Shown here: one piece after another, positions 26,663 through 36,619 of the stretch
How positions within the stretch are numbered: the stretch's first letter is position 1
Layout of the letters: each line of letters begins with the position of its first letter
NCBI RefSeq assembly: GCF_029255125.1
Contig: NZ_JAPUVR010000105.1
Coordinates: forward strand, 16,408-80,407
Direction: 5' to 3'
Origin: Accumulibacter sp.
GTDB lineage: Bacteria; Pseudomonadota; Gammaproteobacteria; Burkholderiales; Rhodocyclaceae
Length of the DNA stretch: 64,000 bases
Position numbers and translations under genes: made by a program
The notes under the pieces: generated by a model
Databases searched by the model: none
The model's input: only the letters and a program-made list of their open reading frames with translations
Told to the model about the DNA's origin: nothing

Positions 26663-28000
26663 ATGAACAACGAAATCTGCCCGGCATTAGGCGTAGCGCA
26701 TCCGGCTGACGGCCCGGCCCGACCCGACTTTGCGCGGCCAAGCCCGCACCGACTCGGCGGCGAGCCCGATTTCCTGCGCCTCGAGCGAGCAGCCGGCCAA
26801 CACGCACTGCGCGCCGACCCGCGCTACGCAACGCGCGCCAATCTCTTTGCCGACAGCACGGTGCATGCTAGCAGCGAACACCTCCGACTGATGGCGCGCA
26901 CGGTTGCTGCCGTCGAGCACGTTGCAGTGCTGCCGGCGTTTCGCCAGCGCGTGCTGGCTCATGCAATGCCGATTGCCCAGCATCCCCCGCGCTGCGCCGG
27001 AGTGTTCCTCGGTTACGACTTTCATCTGACGACGAACGGCCCCCGGCTGATCGAAATCAACACGAATGCCGGCGGCCCACTCCTCAACACCCTCCTGCTC
27101 GCCAGCCCGCCCGCCGACCCATGCGCGCCCACCACGATGCACGCGGCCGCCGCCCGGATCGAAGCGGTCTTCATTGCCATGTTCCGCGAGGAATGGCGAC
27201 TTGCTCAGCCAGGAGGCGAGGGGCGCCCGTTGCGCCGAATCGCCATCGTTGATCGAGAGCCGGCGGCACAATACCTGGCGCCGGAGTTCGAGCTGTTCCG
27301 GCATTTCTTCGAGGCGCATGGCATCGCCGCGCTCATTGCCGACCCGCGTGAATTGTCTTTTGACGGGCAACGCCTGAGTTGTCGCGGCGACCGGATCGAC
27401 CTGGTCTACAACCGGCTGACCGACTTCGTCCTGCACGACCCGCAGCATGCCGTGTTGCGTGCGGCCTATCTGGCCGATGCCATCGTCCTCACGCCGCATC
27501 CGCAAAGCCACGCGCTGTTTGCCGACAAGCGAAACCTCGTAGCGCTCGCCGACAGCGACTGGCTGGAACGAATCGGGGTCGCCGACGACGATCGCGAAAT
27601 CCTGGCGGCGACCATTCCTCAGACCGCAGCGGTCCGGCCAGACAACGCCGAAGCCTTCTGGCGCAGTCGCCGTCAATGGTTCTTCAAACCGGCGGCCGGC
27701 TTCGGCAGCAAGGCGGCGTATCGCGGCGACAAGTTGACGCGCCGCGTTTTCGGCGAGATCGTTGCGCACGGCGGCTACGTCGCACAGGAAGTCGTCGCGG
27801 CGCCCGAGCGGCAGGTGGCTGCCGACGGCGTGGCCGAGCACTTCAGGATCGATCTGCGCAACTACGTTTATCAGGGGCACGTCCAACTCGTTGCGGCACG
27901 CCTCTATCGCGGGCAGACGACGAACTTCCGGACGCCGGGCGGCGGCTTTGCTGCCGTCTTCCCGCTCGCCGGGTCCAGCAGAAAGGACAGCCGCACATGA
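26663..28000 (+). CDS. ATP-grasp-like ligase of unknown function
   Basis: The 445-residue protein is not one I can name. Features of a preATP-grasp/ATP-grasp ligase are visible: LIEINTNAGGPLLNTLL near residues 130-150, a possible preATP-grasp strand DLVYNRLTDFVLHD, and the lysine-bearing FFKPAAGFGSKAAYRG near residues 340-355. GYVAQEVVAAPE and FRIDLRNYVYQG would supply the metal-binding segment. Such proteins join a carboxylate to an amine, as in glutathionylspermidine or peptide ligases. It lies between the helicase (5-base gap) and mobB (ATGA overlap), so it is probably co-transcribed with molybdenum cofactor genes, which gives no clear substrate. Confidence 0.6.
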   Translation: MNNEICPALGVAHPADGPARPDFARPSPHRLGGEPDFLRLERAAGQHALRADPRYATRANLFADSTVHASSEHLRLMARTVAAVEHVAVLPAFRQRVLAHAMPIAQHPPRCAGVFLGYDFHLTTNGPRLIEINTNAGGPLLNTLLLASPPADPCAPTTMHAAAARIEAVFIAMFREEWRLAQPGGEGRPLRRIAIVDREPAAQYLAPEFELFRHFFEAHGIAALIADPRELSFDGQRLSCRGDRIDLVYNRLTDFVLHDPQHAVLRAAYLADAIVLTPHPQSHALFADKRNLVALADSDWLERIGVADDDREILAATIPQTAAVRPDNAEAFWRSRRQWFFKPAAGFGSKAAYRGDKLTRRVFGEIVAHGGYVAQEVVAAPERQVAADGVAEHFRIDLRNYVYQGHVQLVAARLYRGQTTNFRTPGGGFAAVFPLAGSSRKDSRT

Positions 28001-28518
28001 AGCTTTTCGGCATCGCCGGCTACTCGGGTTCGGGCAAGACGAGCCTGATCGAAAACACGTTGCCCCTGTTGACCGCGCACGGCCTGCGCGTTTCGGTGCT
28101 CAAGCACACCCACCACGACTTCGACATCGACCGGCCAGGCAAGGATTCATACCGTCATCGGCAGGCGGGCGCGCACGAGGTCCTGCTGGCGGGCAGCGCC
28201 CGCTGGGTCCTGTTGAAGGAGTTGCGCGCAGCGCCCGAACCGACGCTGAGCGAATACGTCGCGCGCTTTGCGCCGTGCGATCTCGTCCTGGTCGAAGGTT
28301 TCAAGAAGGAGGCCATACCCAAGCTGGAAGTCCATCGACCGGTGACGGGTCAGCCGCCCTTGTGGCCCGACGACGCTCAGATCGTCGCCGTCGCCTCGGA
28401 CAGCCCTCCGCCCGGTAACCTGCGGGCAGGAGTCGCCTGGCTGGATGTCAACGACGCACCGACGATCGCGCGCTACATTCTCGCCCGCGCTATGCCACTG
28501 GCCATGGCGATCGACTGA
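27997..28518 (+). CDS. mobB: Molybdopterin-guanine dinucleotide biosynthesis protein MobB
   Basis: The 173-residue protein has the MobB P-loop IAGYSGSGKTSLIE at its N-terminus, followed by VLKHTHHDFDIDRPGKDSYR and LVEGFKKEAIPKLEV, all typical of the family. MobB is a GTP-binding accessory to MobA, which attaches GMP to molybdopterin. ATG 27997 overlaps the stop of the ATP-grasp gene (ATGA); the long frame upstream of it is a shadow of that gene. moaD and moaE follow on the same strand. Confidence 0.93.
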   Translation: MKLFGIAGYSGSGKTSLIENTLPLLTAHGLRVSVLKHTHHDFDIDRPGKDSYRHRQAGAHEVLLAGSARWVLLKELRAAPEPTLSEYVARFAPCDLVLVEGFKKEAIPKLEVHRPVTGQPPLWPDDAQIVAVASDSPPPGNLRAGVAWLDVNDAPTIARYILARAMPLAMAID

Positions 28519-28555
28519 GGACAGTGCGCACAAACGAGCAAGGAGGCAAGGACGA

Positions 28556-28807
28556 ATGCTGAGGATTCTCTATTTTGCCGGGCTGCGCGAGCAGCTTGCG
28601 ACGAGCCAGGAAGAACTGCCCCTGCCGGCCGGTGTTGGCGATGTCGCAGGTCTGCTCGACTTCCTCGCCGCACGCGGTGGCAAATGGCAACAACTGCGAC
28701 GTGCCCGGAACCTGCGCTGTGCGGTCAACCAGGAAATGGCTCGCTTCGATTGTCCTTTGCGCGGCGACGAGGAACTTGCCTTCTTCCCCCCGGTGACCGG
28801 AGGCTGA
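28556..28807 (+). CDS. moaD: Molybdopterin synthase small subunit MoaD
   Basis: The 83-residue ubiquitin-like protein ends in the required Gly-Gly (PPVTGG), the site that is adenylated and thiocarboxylated before donating sulfur to cyclic pyranopterin monophosphate. The N-terminus MLRILYFAGLREQL fits MoaD well. An AAGGAGG sits 8 bases before ATG 28556, which decides the start over the longer in-frame extension. moaE begins one base after its stop. Confidence 0.95.
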   Translation: MLRILYFAGLREQLATSQEELPLPAGVGDVAGLLDFLAARGGKWQQLRRARNLRCAVNQEMARFDCPLRGDEELAFFPPVTGG

Positions 28808-28808
28808 A

Positions 28809-29261
28809 ATGCAAGTCCGCGTGCAGGAGAATGATTTCGAGGTCGCCACAGAACTCGCGGCAATCCGCCGCAACCGGCCGCAGATCGGTGCCATCGCCTG
28901 TTTCGTCGGTCTTGTACGAGACATCAGCGAGCACAGCGAAGTCAGCGAACTGACCCTGGAACACTATCCCGGGATGACCGAAAAGGCACTCCAGGTGATT
29001 GTCGACCAGGCAGCGCAACGCTGGCAGATCATCGACGCACGGGTCGTACACCGCGTCGGCCGGCTACGGCCCAGCGATCAGATCGTCCTGGTCGCCGTCG
29101 CCACTGAGCATCGTGGCGACGCTTTCGCCGCCTGCGAGTTCATCATCGATGACCTGAAGACACGCGCCCCGTTCTGGAAGCGCGAGGTCACGCCGAGCGG
29201 AGCGCGCTGGGTCGAAGCGCGCCAGGCCGACGAGCAGGCGAGCGAGCGCTGGCGACCTTGA
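28809..29261 (+). CDS. moaE: Molybdopterin synthase catalytic subunit MoaE
   Basis: The 150-residue protein has the MoaE pattern: GAIACFVGLVRD, LTLEHYPGMTEKAL, VVHRVGRLRPSDQIVLVAVA, and the lysine-containing LKTRAPFWKREV near the C-terminus that binds the precursor and MoaD thiocarboxylate. With MoaD it inserts the two dithiolene sulfurs of molybdopterin. The start follows the moaD stop by one base, so translation is coupled. No moeA, mobA or moaABC gene is in the window. Confidence 0.96.
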   Translation: MQVRVQENDFEVATELAAIRRNRPQIGAIACFVGLVRDISEHSEVSELTLEHYPGMTEKALQVIVDQAAQRWQIIDARVVHRVGRLRPSDQIVLVAVATEHRGDAFAACEFIIDDLKTRAPFWKREVTPSGARWVEARQADEQASERWRP

Positions 29262-29279
29262 GCGAGCGAACAGCGGGTC

Positions 29280-29307
29280 GTTGACTTGGCGCAGAACGTC
29301 CCCATTT
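29280..29307 (+). promoter_or_regulatory. Sigma-32-like heat-shock promoter of clpB
   Basis: GTTGACT (29280-29286), a 13-base spacer, and CCCCATTT (29300-29307) resemble the RpoH consensus CTTGAAA-N11-16-CCCCATNT. The -10 half is perfect and the -35 half is partial. It lies 38 bases before the clpB start, as expected for a heat-shock chaperone. Confidence 0.6.
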
Positions 29308-29344
29308 CTGCGCCATCTCACCGACTTCCCGCAAGGACAAGACC

Positions 29345-31924
<2,580 letters not shown>

Positions 31925-31956
31925 CCAAGGCCGCGCCAGGGTCGCCGAACAGTCGG

Positions 31957-31962
31957 TATAAT
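31957..31962 (+). promoter_or_regulatory. -10 box TATAAT upstream of the DUF3460 gene
   Basis: A perfect TATAAT lies 57 bases before the start and 33 bases after the clpB stop. The -35 region (CGCCAG) is poor, so the site is only a candidate. Confidence 0.4.
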
Positions 31963-32018
31963 CGACCGTGGCGCGCTTGGCGCGACGAGCAACAAGTTAA
32001 TCTCCGGGAGCAGTTGAC

Positions 32019-32219
32019 ATGGCCTTGTACGAGTCCGAACACACCAAGTTCATCCGCGAAATGATGCAGAAACACCCCGAATGGCAGGAAGACCAGCGAC
32101 GCGGACGGGCCATCTGGTGGGACAGAAAGATTGCAGCACACGACGAGAAGACGCGCCGGGACGCGGTCGAGCCGCATCGACCGTATCCCTATGACGTGAA
32201 TTTCGTGCCTAAGCCGTAG
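32019..32219 (+). CDS. DUF3460 family small protein
   Basis: The 66-residue soluble protein matches the DUF3460 pattern of betaproteobacteria: MALYESEHTKFIREMM, HPEWQEDQRRGRAIWWD, and a C-terminal Pro/Tyr segment (HRPYPYDVNFVPKP). The function is unknown. A GGGAGC sits before the ATG. Its 3' end forms a hairpin with the intergenic space facing the convergent acetyltransferase gene. Confidence 0.88.
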   Translation: MALYESEHTKFIREMMQKHPEWQEDQRRGRAIWWDRKIAAHDEKTRRDAVEPHRPYPYDVNFVPKP

Positions 32220-32225
32220 GCTTAG
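32209..32225. repeat. Hairpin at the convergent ends of DUF3460 and Pat genes
   Basis: CTAAGCC (32209-32215) and GGCTTAG (32219-32225) pair perfectly around a GTA loop. The hairpin covers the DUF3460 stop codon and ends 5 bases before the stop of the opposite gene. There is no T-tract, so it may be a weak bidirectional terminator or chance. Confidence 0.4.
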
Positions 32226-32230
32226 CGGCG

Positions 32231-34921
32231 CTAGTTGTTCAGCGGCTTGACGACCCGTTTGACCGCCGGGTCGTCAGGATGCGGGTGAATCGAGAAGCCG
32301 AGCTTGGTCATCAGGCTGAACATCTTGGTGTTCATCGAGAGAACATCGCCCACCACCGTACGGTAGCCTTTCTGGCGCGCGCAATCGATCAACGCGCTCA
32401 TCAGCTTGCGGCCAACCCCGTGCTTCTGCCAATCGTCGGCCACCGCCAGCGCGAACTCAACCGATTCGCCGTCCGGGTTGGTGACGTAGCGTGAGACGCC
32501 AATCTGCACTTCCTTACCGTCGGCGTCGAGAATCGTCGCCACCAAGGCCATTTCGCGGTCGTAATCGATCTGCGTGAAGCGCACGAGCATCGCCTGCGTC
32601 AACTCGCGGATCGTATCCATGAAGCGATAGTACTTGCTCTCCTCGGACATACTGATGACGAACTGCTGTTCGCGCTCGGCATCCTCCGGGCGAATCGGGC
32701 GAATCGTCACCACCCGACCATCGGGCAGTTCCCAATCCTGAATCAGATGAATCGGATAGGGATGAATCGCCATATGCGAATAGCGATCGCCCGACGACGC
32801 CGCGTAATCGATGATGATCCGCGCATCGGCGGCGATCGCTCCGTTTTCATCGACGATCAGCGGATTCAAGTCGAGTTCCTGCAACCACGGAAGCTCGCAG
32901 ATCATCTGCGAAACGTGCAGCAACACCTCGACCAGCGCATCGAGATTGACCGGCGGCATGTTGCGGAACTCGCCGAGCAGTTTGGAGGCACGCGTCGAAG
33001 CGATCAGGTCACGCGCCAGGAAGCGGTTGAGCGGCGGTAGCGCAACCGCGCGGTCGCTGAACACCTCGACTTCCGTTCCGCCGGCGCCAAAGGTGATGAT
33101 CGGACCGAAGATAGGGTCGCGCGAAACGCCAATCATCAACTCGCGACCGTGCGAGCGAGCAAGATAAGGTTCGATCGACAGGCCATTGATGCGCGCCGTC
33201 GGATGCCGCTTCTTCACCGTCTCGATGATGTCGTGGTAGGCGTTGCGTACTGCCGGCGCATTCGGAATGTTCAGGCGAACGCCACCAACCTCGCTCTTAT
33301 GCACGATGTCGGGCGAATCGATCTTCATCGCGATCGGAAAACCGATCTGCTCGGCGAGCAGCAGCGCCTCGGTCGGCGTATGCGCGACCATCGTCTGCGC
33401 AACCGGAATCCGGAAAGCACGCAGAATCGCCTTCGACTCCATCTCCGAGAGCAGCTTGCGGCGTTCGTGCAGCACCGCTTCGATCAGCATCTTGGCGCCT
33501 TCGGTCTCCGGGCGCGAATGTTTAGACGACGGCGACGGCGTCTGCAACAGCAGCTTCTGGTTCCAGTAATAGGTCGAGATGTGGTAGTACAGCTCGACTG
33601 CCGTCTCCGGCATGCGGAATGCGGGAATGCCGGCATCCTCGAGCATCGTACGCGCTTGATGGACCTGCTCCTCGCCCATCCAGCAGGTCAGGATGGGCTT
33701 CGCGGTCAACAGGTCGACGTCGATCACCGCCTTGGCGACTTCCACCGGCTCGGTCATCGCCTGTGGCGCCAGCATGACGAGAACGCCGTCGACCGCCGCA
33801 TCCTCGGCAACCGCCAGGATCGCATCGTGGTAACGTTTTGGCGTCGCATCGCCTTCGATGTCGACCGGGTTGCGCTGTGACCAGGTCGCGGGCATCGCCG
33901 CGTTGAGCGCCTGAATCGTGCTCGCCGACAGTTCGGCGAGTGGAATGTCGAGGTCGCCCGCCCGGTCGGCCGCCATCGCCCCCGGCCCGCCGCCGTTGGT
34001 GACGATCGCCAGGCGCTTGCCCTGCGGCCGGAACTTGGACGCCAGCGCCTTGGCTGCGTAGAACAACTGGCCAATATTCTTCACCCGCACGACGCCGGCA
34101 CGCCGCACGGCGGCCTCGAAGACCACGTCCGAACCGGCCGCCATCCCGGAGTGCGTCTCGACGGCGGCCAGGCCACCGGCGTGCCGACCAGCCTTGAGGA
34201 GAACGATCGGCTTGATCCGTGCCGCCGAGCGCAGCGCGCTCATGAAGCGGCGTGCATCGCGAATACCCTCGACGTAAAGCAGAATGTAGTGCGTCAGGTT
34301 GTCGTAGATCAGGTAATCGAGAATCTCGCCGAAGTCGACGTCGGCCGTACCGCCCAGCGAAATGACGCTGGAAAAGCCGACGCGGTTGCTGCTCGCCCAA
34401 TCGAGGACGGCCGAGCAGATCGCACCCGACTGCGAGACCAGCGCCAGATTGCCGACGTTGGCGCGCACCCGGGCGAAGGTCGCGTTCAGCCCGAGATTGG
34501 GCCGGATGATGCCCAGACAGTTGGGCCCGAGCAGGCGAACGCCGTAACTACGCGCGATCTCCATCATCTTGCGTTCGAGCGCTGCGCCGGCATGGCCCGC
34601 CTCGGCAAAACCCGAGGTGATCACGATCACGTTCTTGACGCCGCTGCGCCCACATTGTTCGATGATCCGCGGCACCGTCTGCGGCCGAGTGACGACGATC
34701 GCCAGTTCGACGCGCGCGCTGATCTCCTCGATCGACCGATACGCCTGCGCATCGAGAATCTTCTCGTGCGCCGGGTTGATCGGGTACAGGCGCCCCTTGT
34801 AGCCCGATTCAAGGATGTTCTTGAAGAGGACATTGCCGACCGAGTTCTCTTGCTCGGAGGCGCCGATGACGGCGACCGATTTCGGTTCAAACAGGGTGGT
34901 AAGGTAATGACGTTCTAACAT
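32231..34921 (-). CDS. Pat-type bifunctional acyl-CoA synthetase-like / GNAT protein acetyltransferase
   Basis: The 896-residue protein is built like E. coli PatZ and Salmonella Pat: a CoA-binding domain (SVAVIGASEQENSVGN, near 15-130), CoA-ligase domains (LLGPNCLGIIRP, ALVSQSGAICSA), an ATP-grasp domain (about 490-710; GFPIAMKIDSPDIVHKSEVGGV) and a C-terminal GNAT domain (about 730-896; VADDWQKHGVGRKLMSALI). Pat proteins acetylate lysines, for example inactivating acetyl-CoA synthetase, linking carbon flux to enzyme activity. This fits a cell that takes up acetate and propionate. I chose ATG 34921 over 34987 because a purine-rich GGGGGTGAAG precedes it and the family starts there. Confidence 0.9.
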   Translation of the reverse strand: MLERHYLTTLFEPKSVAVIGASEQENSVGNVLFKNILESGYKGRLYPINPAHEKILDAQAYRSIEEISARVELAIVVTRPQTVPRIIEQCGRSGVKNVIVITSGFAEAGHAGAALERKMMEIARSYGVRLLGPNCLGIIRPNLGLNATFARVRANVGNLALVSQSGAICSAVLDWASSNRVGFSSVISLGGTADVDFGEILDYLIYDNLTHYILLYVEGIRDARRFMSALRSAARIKPIVLLKAGRHAGGLAAVETHSGMAAGSDVVFEAAVRRAGVVRVKNIGQLFYAAKALASKFRPQGKRLAIVTNGGGPGAMAADRAGDLDIPLAELSASTIQALNAAMPATWSQRNPVDIEGDATPKRYHDAILAVAEDAAVDGVLVMLAPQAMTEPVEVAKAVIDVDLLTAKPILTCWMGEEQVHQARTMLEDAGIPAFRMPETAVELYYHISTYYWNQKLLLQTPSPSSKHSRPETEGAKMLIEAVLHERRKLLSEMESKAILRAFRIPVAQTMVAHTPTEALLLAEQIGFPIAMKIDSPDIVHKSEVGGVRLNIPNAPAVRNAYHDIIETVKKRHPTARINGLSIEPYLARSHGRELMIGVSRDPIFGPIITFGAGGTEVEVFSDRAVALPPLNRFLARDLIASTRASKLLGEFRNMPPVNLDALVEVLLHVSQMICELPWLQELDLNPLIVDENGAIAADARIIIDYAASSGDRYSHMAIHPYPIHLIQDWELPDGRVVTIRPIRPEDAEREQQFVISMSEESKYYRFMDTIRELTQAMLVRFTQIDYDREMALVATILDADGKEVQIGVSRYVTNPDGESVEFALAVADDWQKHGVGRKLMSALIDCARQKGYRTVVGDVLSMNTKMFSLMTKLGFSIHPHPDDPAVKRVVKPLNN

Positions 34922-35168
34922 GATGATCTTCACCCCCGCTTCCGGAGGAAATGAGGTGATGGTTGTTGCACCGCACCAATCTAACACAGTTGCCCGAGCA
35001 AGTCTCTACGTGGAAACCCGGATTGCCGGCACAATGTGACATCAAGCACACGTGCAGCGTTTTAGCCAACGCTTGCCGGCACGTCCGGACGAACAAGACT
35101 TCCTTAGACGCACGGTCTTGCCGCGCGACAAGACAATGCCCATTATCATAATGTAAGAAACCACCGGC

Positions 35169-35705
35169 ATGACAATTTCTCTTCGGCAAACTTTACCTTC
35201 AGCCTGGGTGCAACGCTTTGCCCGACTTATCCCCAGCGGTGAGGTACTCGACCTCGCCTGCGGGAGCGGCCGCCATGCACGCCTGTTGGCCGCTTACGGC
35301 CATCGCGTCGAGGCTGTGGACCGCGATCCGCAGGCGCTTGCCGAACTACGCCAGGTCCCCGGCGTCACGCTGCGCCAGAGCGACCTTGAAGGGCCCGTCT
35401 GGCCGTACACCGGTCGCCTCTTTTCAGGTATCGTGGTTACCAACTATCTTTTCCGACCACGCATCGATCAGCTCTTCGCGTGCCTGGCCGACCCCGGAGT
35501 GCTGATCTACGAAACCTTCATGCACGGCAACGAGCGCTACGGGCGACCATCGAATCCCGACTTCCTGCTCGCCTCGCAGGAACTGCTCGGCTGGGCACAG
35601 CGACGCGCCTGGCGCGTCGTGGCGTACGAAGAAGGCTACCGTGACGATCCGGCACCGGCCGTCGTGCAATCCCTGTGCGCCGCGCGTGGCGCCATCGACG
35701 CCTAA
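35169..35705 (+). CDS. Class I SAM-dependent methyltransferase (TehB-like)
   Basis: The 178-residue protein has the SAM-binding motif I VLDLACGSGRHARLLA, motif II EAVDRDPQAL and a motif-IV region GIVVTNYLF. The compact size and DLACGSGRHA are shared with TehB-type and small-molecule methyltransferases, but the substrate cannot be told. It lies between the Pat gene (divergent) and the eight-gene island, 124 bases before the first gene of that island. A -10 box between them suggests it is not part of the island. Confidence 0.82.
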   Translation: MTISLRQTLPSAWVQRFARLIPSGEVLDLACGSGRHARLLAAYGHRVEAVDRDPQALAELRQVPGVTLRQSDLEGPVWPYTGRLFSGIVVTNYLFRPRIDQLFACLADPGVLIYETFMHGNERYGRPSNPDFLLASQELLGWAQRRAWRVVAYEEGYRDDPAPAVVQSLCAARGAIDA

Positions 35706-35758
35706 GCTCACCGTGCCCAGACGCAGAACCTTTCCTTCGTCAGCGGGCGTTTCGTTCG

Positions 35759-35764
35759 TATAAT
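35759..35764 (+). promoter_or_regulatory. -10 box TATAAT upstream of the PspA/ABC/AAA island
   Basis: A perfect TATAAT sits 65 bases before the ATG of the first island gene. The best -35 (TTCGTC, 17-base spacer) is weak, so an activator or another sigma factor may help. No other promoter-like site is visible inside the island, which agrees with one long transcript. Confidence 0.45.
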
Positions 35765-35828
35765 TCCAAGCATCTTCCCCCCCGTTCGCGTGCAGTCGCT
35801 TGACGGGTTCACCATAGCAGGAGTTGGC

Positions 35829-36578
35829 ATGAAGGGGTTTCTGAATCTGCTGGCCAAAGCAAGACTGATCGAACTGTCGGATGAGGAGCGAGCCCTCGCC
35901 GAGGCCGGGTCGCCGGCGGCCACTGGCGGGACACCAACGCCAGCAACAGCGGGCAACGCATCCGACCTGCCGCCGCCTGCGGCCAGTCGCCCGGCCGACC
36001 CCGATGATCCGCTTGCGCTGCCACCGCTGGCACCGCCCCCGGTGGCGACGGCGGGCACCGGGCAGGCCACCGACGACTTCGAGGGGGTGGCTCTGACCGA
36101 CATTTTTGCCGCCGCCGGCGTCGCCGACTCGCCCTACCCGGCGGAAAAGCTGCTCCGCCTGCTCGCCGGCCTGCGCGCCATGGATGCAGCAACCCGCAAG
36201 GCAGCGGTGCTCGCCATGGATGCCGCCGACGACAACTGGCAGATCGCCGACAGCGTCAGCGACGCCGAGCAAAAGATCGCTGCACTCGAAGCCTACAAAC
36301 ATCAATTGACCGCGCAGATCGACAATCGCGCGCTGCAGACGGGCGAACTGGTCAACCAGATCAAAACTGCCCTGGACCAATCGACGGCGGCAATTCGCAA
36401 GCAGATCAGCGAGCTGGAGCAACTGCTCGAGCGCGAAGTAACGCGTGCGGCGCAGGAAACGACGAGCGTCGAGGCGGGCTTGCGCCAGGCACGTGAGGCG
36501 GCCGCGCGCGAAACCCACCGCCTTGACGCCGAAATCGAGCGTCTGCGCGAAATCCCTGCCACGTTCAAGGCGGCCTGA
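35829..36578 (+). CDS. Coiled-coil protein of unknown function (first gene of the ABC/PspA/AAA island)
   Basis: I do not recognise a family. The 249-residue product starts with a short helix (MKGFLNLLAKARLIELSDEE), continues with an Ala/Pro-rich linker of about 60 residues, then a helical segment (about 100-150, EKLLRLLAGLRAMDAATRKA), and ends in a long coiled coil (about 155-245, rich in Glu, Gln, Arg, Leu heptads). It has no signal peptide or TM segment, so it is cytoplasmic and probably a scaffold or partner. I chose ATG 35829 over 35790 because AGGAG lies 7 bases before it. The next gene starts 41 bases on. Confidence 0.7.
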   Translation: MKGFLNLLAKARLIELSDEERALAEAGSPAATGGTPTPATAGNASDLPPPAASRPADPDDPLALPPLAPPPVATAGTGQATDDFEGVALTDIFAAAGVADSPYPAEKLLRLLAGLRAMDAATRKAAVLAMDAADDNWQIADSVSDAEQKIAALEAYKHQLTAQIDNRALQTGELVNQIKTALDQSTAAIRKQISELEQLLEREVTRAAQETTSVEAGLRQAREAAARETHRLDAEIERLREIPATFKAA

Positions 36579-36619
36579 CCCCACCCGCTACGCAGCGCAC
36601 TGCTATAAGGAGAAAGCAA

